A DNA stretch of 64,000 nt from contig QCXZ01000064.1 in assembly GCA_025024175.1 (NCBI GenBank), positions 56,193,325-56,257,324 on the forward strand, written 5' to 3'. The position numbers and the translations under genes were made by a program. The DNA comes from Rhyzopertha dominica (taxonomy: Eukaryota; Arthropoda; Insecta; Coleoptera; Bostrichidae). Shown here in pieces: positions 1 through 11,879 of this stretch. The notes beneath the pieces were generated by a model. The model was not told the DNA's origin. It ran no database searches and worked only from the letters and a program-made list of their open reading frames with translations. Within the stretch, counting starts at the first letter, position 1; every line of letters starts with the position of its first letter.

Positions 1-1531
1 CGATTTATATTTTAATTAAACTCCACGTACTTTTCACAACACTAAGGTTATAGAGATTGCTGCATCGACCCACTGAATTTCCTCAAAAATGGGTGACTTA
101 ACCTTCTCCGTCCAAGCTTTTTGGATGTCGATCTCAAGTGACTATAATGTCAACTGAACACTCTACTAAAACTGAAACAGAAGTTTTCTAGCACGGCATA
201 CTTTCACCTGCAGTTCTAATTCGAAAAATTAATTAATGTACCTGCATTTCTAGCAGTGAATGAGCATCGTTAATCAGAATGCAAGTAGTATACGCCGTGT
301 GTGTCATGCGGTATCTGTGTCTGTTTCAATTAACGAAAATGCTTATCAGCTTTCTACAGCGGGGTCAGCTATGAGGTTTTCTGCAATTCACGTTTAAAAA
401 CGTGTAACCGTCTTTAATGTGGTACAGTAATATGGTAAACCGAGGCATCAAAAAATCCTGCGTGTAAGAGCCGTCACTGCTGTAACGAACATGACTTATG
501 GAGGCAAACGTTATTCAAGAATTTTTCGCATGACACTCGATATGAACGGTTACATGGCTTACATCCGCCGTAATGTCTCTATTTCGGGCGCAAAAACGTT
601 TTTGCCTTTCGTGACTCGGAATATACCACCATGCGGCAGTTTTAACCTTGAATTTTGTCCAAATCCGACCTCAATTTTTCCGTAGTTAAGAACGCTTATC
701 TTGTATGAAGTATCAAGGAAGTTTTCGTCATTTCCTGATTATTACCTGATGGCTGACGAGAGATGAAAGAATGGTGCTTTAGTAGTGTGGACTCGGTAAC
801 AGCGCCTAAATAGTTTTTTAAAAACCGTAGTGACAGAGACTTGTAGTTCAAAAGGCAAAATGTATATGCTTAAGTGAATTTCTTATTTTATAAAAAATTA
901 TTGAATTTTGCTGCTGCATTCGTCAAGTATGCTGCAGGGTTCTTAACACATTTTTCAGTTTACCAAAAATAAACAATAGGGTCATTGTTTAGTAAACGTA
1001 GTTGCACAGTATTCTTACATATACAACTGCCTTATTGTTAACATACAAACCGAACATAGTGGTTAATTTCAAACTATCTGTCAAACTCTTAAACACCTTG
1101 GTACGAAAGATGAATAATAAAAAAGGTGGCTACTTCACTATAAACAGTGTTGAATTTGTAACAAAAATATTTAATAAGTTTATTTTTGTACATTCTCCAA
1201 CCCTTAGTAAATGGGTGCTCCAAAGAATTGTAGGTACTATATTCTAATAATAAACGTACCAAAGTACAAAAACGTAAGACCATTTAGTAAAGTTTCTAGT
1301 CTGTCTAATAACAAAACCAATCGTTTTATTAGATTTTTTAACAATGCCACATATACAAGGGCTGATCCCTGTAGTCCATCCGTGATTTATTTCTAAGCGG
1401 TTGCTTTAATGTTTTTGACAGTTAGTTAAGTGACATTTGCAGATCATATCTACAAAATATCAACTTTGTGTCTCAAAGCGTCATTGTCCTGTAGCTAATT
1501 CGTGAATTATGTGTCATGATTGTTTATAAAA
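1..1531. other. AT-rich intergenic stretch, no gene seen
   Basis: Short open frames occur on both strands, but none shows a recognisable domain, codon pattern or neighbouring splice logic. I see no repeat arms or RNA gene here. Confidence 0.5.
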
Positions 1532-2218
1532 ATGGATCCTGTAGAACAAAGGGCCGCAATAAATACATACCTCCAGACGCCAACTTAAATTCATGGAGAA
1601 TTGTGACATAGTCGAACACCGGTATCGAGATTTTAAATGCGGAAGATCATCCTGTGAAAACCAAAATGCCGCTGGACCTCTCACAACGGTAACAACAATA
1701 AAAAGGGTAGAAGATATCGTACAGCAAGACCAACGAGTACCCATCAGGGACGTTGTAGAAGATACTGTCTTCTCATATCATATGGCGCACCACATACTGG
1801 CTAAGGAATTAGATACGAAAAAGTTGAGTGCAAGATGGGTGCCCTGAATGTTAACCAATGATTGAAAAAGAAATTGGGTATTGACATGTAAGCGTCTTTT
1901 GAAATAGTACCAAGCAAAGAAAGAGGACTTGCTCAGTCGGTATGTGACCATGGATGCAGAGTATAGAGTGGAGACATTACGGTGCTCGTCTTTCATCCAA
2001 AAAGATATAACGTCTGTTGGAAAGATTTTACTCTCTGTTCTGGGATGCTCAAGGAATCATTCAGACTGAGTATTTACAAATGAAATAGAGCATTACACGG
2101 GCACATAACGCACAATTGATTTCTAAATCGCGAAGTTGCTGTTCCATCATGCTAATGCTCCTAGCCATACATCTTCTATTGCAATAATTACTATACACCA
2201 AGCAGGCTTTAAGACTGC
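1532..2218 (+). pseudogene. mariner transposase remnant
   Basis: This is a decayed mariner transposase, the enzyme that cuts and pastes its own element at TA sites in the nucleus. The start MDPVEQRAAI resembles the first mariner helix-turn-helix. After a frameshift near 1593 the second DNA-binding part is clear: VEDIVQQDQRVPIRD and then KKLSARWVP, a mariner signature. The catalytic half follows in pieces: EDLLSRYVTMDAEY (normally TMDE-W), FWDAQGIIQTEYL in another frame, and HHANAPSHTSSIAI where active copies have HDNAPAHTS. The first aspartate is still present, the second has become alanine, and the third is missing because homology stops at about GFKTAE. At least two frameshifts and in-frame stops make it inactive. 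The family call is secure; the subfamily is not resolved. No flanking inverted repeats were found. Confidence 0.85.
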
Positions 2219-3112
2219 CGAAAAACAAAAAAATATAATGCCCTTGCAGTTTTACTGCAAGGAGGTCAGAGGTGGAACGTAGGGATCAACCCTCGCATAC
2301 AGAGTGAAACAGAACTACTGCTCAGCAAATGTAAAAATTTCACGTTTGAGGATCAAATCATCGACAGCAAGCAAAAACCGCCCTTTATGTAATTCATAAA
2401 TAAAGTAAATAACACAGGTTCTAAGTAGTAACATTTTTGGATGTGACGGTACCAATGCTGAATAATTTCTCCTTCCTCATAAAATACGTCATTGATTAGT
2501 ATAGCAGAAGCTATATCAATACTTCATGCATGATATTTTACGTCACTGTTACCACGGATTTGTTCAAAGGAACAGCAGAATACGATTTATAAAAATGTTG
2601 AAAGATATCTAGATGCAGAGATCCATTAAAATTGTATTTTAAATGTCCAGCATACTAGCATATGATGAGGAACACTGATGTACAAAAACATTATAAAACC
2701 TTATCAGACAATAACCCAGCAAGCTTACTCATACGTAAGGTATTATAAACAAACATCCAAAACATTTACACCTTTAAGGGTAAAATTTTACAAATTTTAG
2801 TACAAACATAATGCTTTTAAAAATGGGATGCAACAAGACATTCTATCTGTACAGTGTATATTTACTGTAGTGCATTATTTTAAGTATACCAACGCTTAAT
2901 TTTAAAGAATTTATACGTAGTTCCAGAAACCTACTGAACGATCTGTAAATATCTTGAATTTCAGTAAGTTCTACATCACATAACCGAGCTTTTATTTTGC
3001 TGAGCTTTCAATGAGCTAAAATTCTGGCATAATACAGGTTGTTATTTTTTAATTCCTATAGTCGTATATGTGATTGTTTTTTTAACTTTTTTACGTTGTT
3101 TAGTCATGCATA

Positions 3113-3129
3113 TACAGAGTGTCCATAAA
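3113..3129 (+). repeat. TACAGGGTGT-type transposon end, diverged copy
   Basis: TACAGAGTGTCCATAAA differs by one base from the TACAGGGTGT tag found five more times in this window, all in the same orientation. Such tags are common at ends of insect Tc1/mariner-type elements. No element body could be tied to it. Confidence 0.3.
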
Positions 3130-3835
3130 GCATTCTAAATAAGTTTTTCTTTAATTGAAAAAGAAATCGCTGAAACAGGTAACTTGAGATTTAAATAAAT
3201 AGAACAGTCTGTTACTATGATGAAAGTATAAAGTTATCAGTTTCTTTTTAATAGAACAACATGCATTTCTTGTATCATTCAAACCCTTATTAATCTAAGG
3301 ATTTCAACCATTACGTCATGTGGCATAAAAACAATCAAAATTAACGCAATTGGAAAAATTGTTATTTAGCATGTGCTTACAATGATGTTCAAAAAAATTA
3401 TGTAGGCAAGCATTGTTTAAAGAGTGATCAGTTAATTTAATATTTGATACACCTATTTGATCCATATAACACTTCAAAAAAATTGTTCGAGGGATAACAG
3501 TGGTTATTCCGAGTGCAGTAAGCATTTGTTTTAGATATATGTTGAATTAAGAAAGTGAAATTGAAAGAATTCATAATCTACCGATGCTGGAATCTACAGA
3601 TAATAACTTTTTGTCTATTGATAATGTGTTTGTTCTTTTTTGGAGTCGTTGATTTCAGCAAGTGCTTAGTTCAATCTGAAGTAATGCTAAAGTTGTCCAA
3701 AGGCAACTTAGTAAAAATACAACATTGAATCAAAAGACAACTTTGTTAAAATAAGACACTGACAATTCTGAGTTATAATATCACAATAGAGTGAGAATAA
3801 ATTGAAAATAATTCGACAGACGTTCGAGATGAGCA

Positions 3836-3887
3836 CTTGCCTGGCATTAGCCACTAGAGCCGTAGGTTCAAGTGGGTATTTTTATTT
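3836..3887 (+). other. possible tRNA-derived SINE remnant
   Basis: GATGAGCACTTGCC followed by GGTTCAAGTGG recalls the anticodon-to-T-arm part of a tRNA-derived SINE, the latter matching most of the Pol III box B. A good box A and a tail are lacking, so this is tentative. Confidence 0.2.
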
Positions 3888-4639
3888 ACTCGTTGTTTCA
3901 TCCTATAAGTGACCTATTTCCTGATAAATTAACATATTACCGTATCAGGGGCGAAAAATTAATTGGTTTAATTAATTTTTATTGTTTCAGCATATAAGAA
4001 GGCCATTGGGTCAAACCATTAAAATTTCTGCTAAGTAAATAATAAGAGTCAGAAAGGATTTCTATTATACTGTGATAACAGCAATTAATTGTATAAAACG
4101 GTGCTTTATATCTTCATTAATGGTTGTTCGTTAAAGTGTTAATTGAAAGATATCCATTAGGTTATGGTTCACTAATTTAGACTAGTAGTTTTTTATATTA
4201 TTACAATTCATAATGGTTTTAGTCTTGAATATACAGTCGTTAAAAATCAACTAAAAGCTATTTATAAAGAGCGAAGCGCACGCGTCTCTACATAATAACT
4301 ATTTTACAACTCAACCATGCCTTACTTGAATGTTGTGTGTTGATTCCTTTGATGCATATCGTGTCACGACGGATTATTAACGTGCAGTAAATATTCTAGA
4401 TGTTATAAAACTGTAGGTCACCGACTTTGGTTTCACCAATACAAACATAATGTTTTAAGTCATTGTGCGGTTTGTTTGCGCGGTATGCAATGTATAAAAC
4501 TTAAATAAATTATTTTAGATGCAGCTACCGCTATCGATATTGTTTCAGCGAATTCTAGTATGTACTTTGATTGCTGCATGGAATAACATATGTTTAATAT
4601 AACGGCTATACAGAGAGTAAGAACGTAAACGTAGCCATA

Positions 4640-4745
4640 GTTAGATTGAAATCTTATTCTTTCTGGGTTCTGGAATACGGTCGACGTTTTGCCCGCACTT
4701 ATAAGGGGCATCGTCAGAACAGCAGTAAGGAGTATGGAAAATAAT
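4640..4745 (-). mobile_element. Penelope-like element 3' tail (hammerhead-like motif)
   Basis: On the minus strand CTGACGA, then GCCC and GGGC able to pair, then AAAACGTCGACC. This is the usual PLE tail arrangement, which fits the hammerhead ribozyme core with the GAAA box changed to AAAA. The next bases (CCCAGAAAGAATAAGATTTC) resemble segments on the plus strand at about 4820 and 12660, so it belongs to the same PLE family as its neighbour but points the other way. Confidence 0.6.
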
Positions 4746-4779
4746 ACAAAGATAGAAAAAAATAGAAGCAAACGTTACT

Positions 4780-5660
4780 CTATTTATTCCAAAATCAGAC
4801 GCGGTCTAGGGGTCAAACCCAGAAAGACTAAGATTTCTGGCCGTGAAATCTTACTTTCTTAAATACTTAACCACTATGGGGAAGATATCTCTTTTAAAAC
4901 TTTCCTTATCCGTTGTCGTAACAATAAAACCGTTCCCAAGCTTGCAAAATCTTAAAACTTCATCTTGAAAAATTTATTTATTGGTCATTTGTTGACCAAA
5001 TTACTTTCCTACACGACCAAAGGAGACTTGAAATTTGTAATCAGAGGTACATACAGTAATTGCACTCTCTCGTTCCACCTAAACGGCAGTCCTGTAAGCC
5101 AAACCCAAAAACAGTGGTTACTTTGTCTTCATGTCCCCTCTATCAGATAAGAAATACCTTGCTGGCAAAAGCCCTCAAGTTTGCTATTGCTCGCAGCAAA
5201 ATTCCTTTCGAGCAAAAATCAGTTCTGTAGCATCATGCATTCAATCATTACTTAAGAATACAGCGGACCGCATTCATTTTGAAACAGCCAAGGTTTTTAA
5301 AAAATTGAAATTCCTCCAATCCAAACTTTCCTAAGAAATAGCCTTAGAATCATCAGTCCTGACACTAAATATCTGGCTTCGTTATGTCGAAGACTCTCTC
5401 GTTATATGGCCTCACGGCTCCGACAACCTAACAATCTTCTTAGCTCTCCTCAGTTCCCAACATTCTGACGTAAAATTCACAATGGAAGTCGAAAGGAATA
5501 ATTCTCTCCCATTTTTTGATGTTATTGTCACTCGTCTACCGAATGGGGCATTATTTCTATCGCAAAGCCACCCACACAGATCGGTATGCTTCTTCTCATT
5601 ACTATACGTACCTAACAAAAACTTTATGTCCTAAATTCCCTTGCTAACTGTGCTCTACCA
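4780..5660 (+). pseudogene. Penelope-like element reverse transcriptase remnant
   Basis: The order of matches is that of a PLE ORF, whose reverse transcriptase copies element RNA at a nicked target. The N-terminal part is broken (FLIRCRNNKTVPKLAK, then KNTADRIHFETAKVFKK, recalling the PLE region before the RT core). The RT end is clear: KFTMEVERNNSLPFFDVIVT, then in the next frame FYRKATHTDRYASS, matching the PLE motifs LPFLDVLV and YRKPTHTDRYL. The YxDD palm and the GIY-YIG nuclease are absent, so there is an internal deletion and a 3' truncation. Several frameshifts and stops are present. It lies just after a minus-strand PLE tail, a head-to-head pair possibly left by rearrangement. Confidence 0.75.
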
Positions 5661-6113
5661 ATTCCTGAACCGGGCAAATTTCGAAGCGAATAGGAATGTT
5701 GACTGTTTTTGGGAAAGTGTTGTAAATTGTGCATAAGTACCCTATATAGCCGCGAATATTAAATATTATTTTTTTAAACCGCTTAAAAGCTTTAAAAACC
5801 ATGTCTTTAAATTGCGTTTCAAATTTCGCTTCCAAACGCCAATACCTTGTCACCGTGACAGCTGTGACGTCACCTGTTCTCAAACACGGTTAAACTAATA
5901 AGGCGATTTAAAGTTTTTTCGCAATTGGGTATTTGCCATGTATTTATATTTTATTAAATTGCATGTTAATAGGTAGCATCTAATCCACAAAACAGCTGTG
6001 ACAGCTTATATATTCGAAAAAATGGATCGTAAGGTGTATTTTTAATATTAAAAATGTGAATATTTAAAGGGACCGCGAAAACGCGAACATATTGGCCGTG
6101 ACGTCAGGTGTCT
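5661..6113. other. no gene seen; two CRE-like TGACGTCA motifs
   Basis: The stretch contains TGTGACGTCACC near 5866 and GTGACGTCAGG near 6098, palindromic cores of CREB-type sites. Without a gene beside them they may be chance. Nothing else is recognised. Confidence 0.3.
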
Positions 6114-6432
6114 TGTACTATCGGTTGCAATATTCATGCAACGACATAACGAGCAACCCTTTACACTCCAAATTTAGTACGTTTTTCCACCGAACGGTGG
6201 GGTAAGCACAGTATCCCTAATGAGCAACAATTCCCGATTTTATGCAACCCAACATTTGAATATCTGCAGAGTTCAATGACAAGTAAGATCTACCCTCGGA
6301 TCTACCTGTTTTAACGACTACCTACTTAATATAAACAGCCCAACTCAGGCGGAGCGGTGTAGCTGGAAATATGGAATTAGTGTTCCAAATGGACAGATAC
6401 AATGCTCACAGACATAAAGGGTCGGTGTCGCG
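6114..6432. repeat. left arm of a large inverted repeat
   Basis: This arm is the reverse complement of the segment at 9002-9324 with scattered substitutions and small indels. Shared blocks include CGGTTGCAATATTCATGCAA, AATATCTGCAGAGTTCAATG and TTCCAAATGGACAGATACAA. It could be one end of a foldback element or one of two opposed copies of a dispersed repeat. No coding sequence is seen in it. Confidence 0.85.
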
Positions 6433-9001
6433 TCGTCGGCGTGTACAAAATCTAATATCAATAAGCAAGCTTCTTTTCTAAAACATGTAGCAAGTTAATA
6501 AAACTTGAAACATTCTGAAGTGTTATATTATTGCTATTCATTTAACACTGTGGAATCTGTCAACTGAAGTCATTGGGCAGGTTTTCATCTCTATTTTATT
6601 TTAAGTTAAAATCATCCTTGTAAGAGAATCTAAACCAATCATATTACCTTACTTTAAGGCCCATTAATTTTTAGACACATCGAATGATAGTAAGTCGTTT
6701 ATTCATTTATTTCAGGTATATTATACTAAATTGCACTACCTTAGCATACATGCAATAATATTTGAAAAAGAGGAGCGATGAGTTTACCTATTACAATTAA
6801 TTGCAAGAAAATACGTGTTGTGACGTGACTTGATAATTGTTTGACAAATTGGCACGTTAAAGTACTCTAATCTGGTATATGTATACAGCCGCCATGTTTT
6901 TTCGAATAAGTAGAATTATTACGATCCGGTTATGCAGGACAAATTATATTTATTTTACAATTTGTAGAATGGATAATCGAATATTCACAAAATTTCAGAT
7001 AATTCTAAAAAGTTTTACGGTAATTCATCAAGCAATACGACATACAGCGCATAAAATACAATAAAATGTTTTTAGGAATCGCTCGTAACTTATTTAATAT
7101 AATTACATTTTGAAAGAGTAGCTTTTAAACACTATCGCCGCCACGAAAATATTGTTATTATAAGAGTGAATGTTTCCAGCGTCCATCTTATGACAAACAA
7201 CAAAAATTATGGATCCGACGTTTTTTCGAAAACGTATATTAATCTATCGAACATTATCTACATCGTTTTCAAAGTTTATAATCAAATTTCCAGTAACATA
7301 TCTGCAAACCCAATACATTTTAAAAGTAATTTGCAGGGCAACAGGAGACAAGGGAGTGTAAAATGATAATATAACTAATACTAAAGTTTTTCATTTTGAG
7401 TTTTCATAGCATTCCTTTGGCGCTTCTTGTTTGTTTATAGGAACTATCTCTTTGAAACATTTAATTTTGTTTAGTACATTATATCGATATTTATGAAGCT
7501 AGTTTCTTTGAAGAGCAGCATTAACTGAATCCCATTTTACTGGACTTCACTCTTGTTTTCTATTTTATTTTGAAACAAAACATATTATTATGCTGTATTG
7601 CTTTAGTTAATAACACTATACTATCACTACCATTACTTCTACCACTACCACTACCAAAACTCACCACCTCTTCCACTACTACTGCTTGTAATATATGTTT
7701 TATGCAAACATCACACAACAAATTTGAAATCTAAAATATAAATATGAGAATTTTGTTGGTTATGCCTTTCTTGGAAATATATTTATAATGCCTATGTTAT
7801 GGTTTTGGTGCATATCACGTTGCACTCACAGATTTCCGTGGTATTGTAAAATACATGAAAAATTGTATGTAACTGTTTTTTTAAGATTATTTATGAAGCC
7901 CAAATGACTGAAAATTTACCACATTTAAAAGGATTTTTTCAGGCAAGTAATTGCATTGTGCTAAATCGGGTACCATTAAAATATGCGTTATAACAGGGTC
8001 TGACTAATTTTAGAGTAACGTTAACGTTAACAAGATTTTGACAAGTATAAATATCAAAAAGTCCTAATAGTATTTTTATAGACATAAATTTACACTGCAA
8101 GTAAATGACATTAATATGTGATTGAATAAAAATAAAACCAGTCTTCTGAACCAGATGAATTTAATTCCCAAAAATACTGAACAAAAACTGAACAGGAAGA
8201 TATGGATCCAATTTTGAATGACATTAACAAAAACACATCCTTTCATCAAGAAAATAAATTTCGTATTAGTCAAGGAATGTCACCATTTGAATTTGGTTTC
8301 TTAAGCATATCTGTAGTACAATTATGACGATGTAAATGGGAATTTTTGTTTTTGATATTCAAATTTTAACTAAGATTCATATACAGTAAGTTTTACATAG
8401 AGAACGTTTTTTATACACCTCAATTTAGCTCCACGTATTCCCCTGCTTATAAAACAGAATGCAATAACAATCTAAAAACCTTATTACCTTCTAAAAAATG
8501 TGAACTATAAATATTCTGTTAAATATGGACAATTACTTAGCAAACATGTAAGAAATACGCTTATCCGACATAAATAAAATTATCCCGCCGATAATAACAG
8601 CAAATTCGTTCATACTATCCATTAGTAATTTGAACGATATATTAAATCTTTTAATTAAAATGTTTACAATATTGCAGTACTGTAGTTTCAGAAATTGTTA
8701 TAAATAATGCGCTTTATATGTAGTCATCCACGCAATACTATAGCATGCATTTCGAAGTAATACTTTCGTGGTGGTATAAGAGTTTTTCTACGCTATTATT
8801 TTACAAGCGGTTAGAAAAAATGTAGTTGTTTCTTTACTTTATTACATTTTGTTTGCCATATTTGGTGTATTTTGAAACATTATAGGTACTTTAAAAGTTT
8901 TTAAAAATATCAGAATTTTCTAAATATTTAATTATCGGATATATAGATTTAAATATAGATATAGTTTAGAAATGAAGGTAATTGCTATTAAATTTCGTTC
9001 A
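6433..9001. other. AT-rich interior between the inverted arms
   Basis: About 2.57 kb without a convincing coding frame. A degenerate ACT/CCA trinucleotide patch sits near 7620-7683. If the arms are element termini, this is a non-coding or fully decayed interior. Confidence 0.5.
7616..7683. repeat. degenerate ACT/CCA trinucleotide repeat
   Basis: Repeated CTACCACTACCACTACC-type units, interrupted, with one strand almost free of G. Simple-sequence DNA of no evident function. Confidence 0.6.
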
Positions 9002-9324
9002 CGCCGACCCTTTATACCTGCGAGCGTTGTATCTGTCCATTTGGAACTCTAATTTCATATTCCTAGCTATACCGCACCGGTTGGTCTGGCATTGTTATAT
9101 TGGGTGTAATCCTAAAAACAGGTAGATCCGAGGGTAGACCTTACCCGTCATTGAACTCTGCAGATATTCAAATGCGGTAATGTTGGGTTGCATAAAAACC
9201 GGGAATTGTTGCTCAATAGGGATACTGTGCTTGCCCCATCGTTTGGTGGAAAAAGGTACTAAACCTAAAGTGTAGAGGGTTGCCCCTTATGTTGTTGCAT
9301 GAATATTGCAACCGAGAGTACATG
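9002..9324. repeat. right arm of a large inverted repeat
   Basis: Reverse-complement partner of the arm at 6114-6432. Similarity begins at CGCCGACCCTTTATACCTG and ends around GAGAGTACATGGCC. I could not find a convincing target duplication outside the arms. Confidence 0.85.
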
Positions 9325-9838
9325 GCCGCTTGTTTACATCTGGGGTTAGCGCGTCACGCGTCAGCCTCAGCCCGTCAATTTATCACTTTGTTGTTTGCGT
9401 CCATTTTGTGAGAAGCGAATTAAAATACGCCAAGAAAAAGTGAAATACTTATGAGTTATGACTTCTGAAGGCATGTTCATTGTTATGGAATTTGTGTACA
9501 GCGACGAGCGGTTCATCGCGCCGAAGATGAGAAACGTAAAAGCAACAGCATAAGTGGACTTTTTATCAAATTAACGCAGTATTGATAATTTGATCACAGT
9601 GGGTTGTTGGAAACATACTATTTGTAAACATAAAAATGTAAGAATCAAAAATGTACCCTAAACTTGACATTTATTTTAGAGGTCAGAATAAATATAAATT
9701 GGCATTTATTTTCGGGACTCTTACGGCTCGTTTCCGGTCTGGCTAACAGTCGAATATATGGGGAACAACGTCGTTCTTTATTATAACATTTCCTTCTATT
9801 AACTTAAAACGCATATAATTTTTCATATCCTATTCAAG
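9325..9838. other. no gene seen
   Basis: Somewhat GC-richer at its left edge (GCGCGTCACGCGTCAGCC), then AT-rich. No domain, repeat or RNA gene recognised. Confidence 0.4.
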
Positions 9839-10117
9839 CTATAACAAAATGGAAACTGAATGGTAAACACATATAACCCAAAAAAAATAATAAAACTTAC
9901 AGTAAGAATTAAGATGATCTTCACGACAGAAAAACAAACTTTGCGATTTCGGCATATCACGTCTAGGGACCTTAAACAACTTTTTCATACGTTGATAATC
10001 TCGAGGAACGGTTACAAAAACTTTGTTAGCTGTACTGACTGAAGTACTTTTATAACCATGTACAAAAAAACACTTGTTTTGTTTTCCATACATAATAGAT
10101 ACTTGTAAAAAATACAC
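9839..10117 (-). pseudogene. THAP-type zinc-finger fragment (minus strand)
   Basis: The 92-residue frame reads like a THAP DNA-binding domain, found in transcription factors and in P-element and Harbinger-associated proteins. Visible are KCFFVHGYKSTS (usual form KC-VPGCKSTS), NKVFVTVPRDYQR, RRDMPKSQSLFFC and EDHLN (usual C-EDHF-L). Several zinc-binding or core residues are changed: the second Cys of the first pair is Tyr, the Cys before EDH is Arg, and the invariant Trp appears as Leu in KKLFKV. On the minus strand a consensus splice donor GTAAGT follows HLNSY at 9895-9900, so it may be a former first exon. A second THAP fragment lies divergently at 10441. Most likely dead. Confidence 0.6.
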
Positions 10118-10440
10118 AAATCACTTTTTGGTGCGACCTCTTACACGGTCCTTTCAATAAATACCGCACAAAAGCTTTTCCAATACAAGAATGATACTAC
10201 ACCATTAAACAACACGCTCCTCGGTAATGTTTACATGACACTTGACGTCATGAGTTGAATAACCTTGGACAGAAGCGTTTTGGCGGTGACTCCTAAGATT
10301 CGAATTTCAGACCTGAAATTCTCTACCTACAAATATCTTTTTGTTTTTTTTAACATGGCGTGCTATATATATGCACTTCAAATTCATTTTACGTAATTTT
10401 CAAAAAAAAAAGTGATAATGCTCAATTATTGCTTTATAAT
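10118..10440. other. spacer between divergent THAP fragments
   Basis: It contains TTGACGTCATGAG near 10242, a CRE-like core, and TATATATATG near 10365. In layout it resembles a bidirectional promoter space, but both flanking frames look decayed, so this is only suggestive. Confidence 0.25.
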
Positions 10441-10690
10441 ATGAATTCTAAGTATCATAAGTGTTGTGCGGTGTCTCGGTGTGCATCTACTACAATCAGA
10501 ACACCTAACGAGCTATTTCTTCATGTTTCACGTTCGGCAAATGGCAGGAAAATGTGGGTTTAGCTTGCTGGCAGCGATCCGGTGCTTGCAGCGACACAAT
10601 CAAAAATGTATTATTACTGTCATTTATAATTTGGGTACAGAACTAACGAATATTGGTATATTACCTACATGGAGGTCTTCACATTTCTGA
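10441..10690 (+). pseudogene. THAP-type zinc-finger fragment (plus strand)
   Basis: MNSKYHKCCAVSRCAST followed by TPNELFLHVSRS and KMW matches the start of a THAP domain: the first Cys pair, the LFxxVP-like strand (here LFLHVS) and the invariant Trp. In other frames SKMYYYCH stands where the C-x2-H pair is expected, so at least one frameshift lies after the Trp. The zinc ligands of the first pair are retained. It is divergently arranged with the fragment at 9839-10117 but differs from it in sequence, so the two are not simply arms of one repeat. Confidence 0.55.
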
Positions 10691-10910
10691 ATACAGCAGA
10701 ACAGAAGTTACTATAAGTTGCGAAGAAGGTGACCACTGTAAAACAGTCAATTTTCGGCAAATTTAAACTACTTGCCTTAATAAATCCACTTTCCATGATA
10801 TAAAAGCACCTTTCAAACTTTTTCAAACCGAACCGCCAAGAAATTATTGATAATTATAAAATTATTTTATCCATACAGTGAAGCCTATTGACAGCATAAA
10901 CGATTTTTAG

Positions 10911-11713
10911 CAGAGATGTGTCCCGTTACACGGATCAGGGTCAGAAAGTGGAGCTGTTGGATCCGCATCCACCCGCTGAATCGGTCCGGCTCCGGATCCA
11001 GTTTTGTTAGCTACCGCGGTTGCATACGCGGCAAGCGGATGCGGATCCAAATGGAAACATTTAGCCTGCTGGCGGAGCCAAGCAATCTGTCCGTGTCCTC
11101 GATGTGAACCGTGTATACGGAACTGACTGACTCCGGCTTTGAGCCGTGAGATTTACTTGCGTGGTTTATTTTATTCGATTGTCTCTTTCGAATGAATACT
11201 TAATTTTTTCAAAGTGTTTAATCTTTAAATAAAAATGTAACTTGCGTAAAAATGTTTCGTTTTGTATAGACACAAGCATTAAATCTTTTTACATTTCTGT
11301 CTGTTTACATACCTACTACATATTAAAAAATCGGATCCAAAATTTACAATGCACTGAACTGCTATGAAATTTAAAAAAATGTAGTTTTTTATTAATATAC
11401 CTATTTGGCGTTTTATTTCAACTCAGGATTCATCTAAATTGGATCTTTTTATAGTTGTGTGTAATATTATTAAAGTAAAGCAACGTTAACAAATGAAATT
11501 GCAGTTGGATGCAGTCATAAAGTATTGAATGCGTAATACTAAAGCCCAACTAAGTCTACGCCTTTCGGATCCACTGCACTGGTTCCATGTAATTTGTTAC
11601 ACATTTATTTCGTTCACATCGTGTCGGACCCACTGGAACAGGTCCGGTGGATCTGGTCCGTAAGTTGCTTGGAACCGGATCCATCTACGGATCCCGGACT
11701 GTCCAGCTCTAAT
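10911..11713. mobile_element. GGATCC-rich non-autonomous hAT-like candidate
   Basis: The hexamer GGATCC occurs seven times here (10959, 10994, 11043, 11333, 11567, 11677, 11689), clustered at both ends. The left end CAGAGATGTGTCCCG and the right end read backwards (TAGAGCTGGACAGTCC) resemble hAT-type termini whose subterminal regions repeat GGATCC-like words. No clear 8-bp target duplication was found, so limits are approximate. No coding sequence. Confidence 0.4.
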
Positions 11714-11879
11714 GTATAGGAACAAGTGACGTCATGCACTCTTATTGGTGTTCGTTGTCACGTGACTTGAGGGTGATTTAATTACATTTTATTTGTAAAA
11801 TATTAATAAAGTTATGTAAAAATAAGGAAAAATATTGTGATTTTCAGTATTTATATCATAGAAACTACCACTTTACATT

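Larger units (their letters stand above)
2219..4640. other. AT-rich stretch without recognisable genes
   Basis: I see no coding signal. It holds one terminal-repeat-like tag (TACAGAGTGTCCATAAA near 3113) and a weak tRNA-like patch near 3840-3890, both listed separately. Confidence 0.45.
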
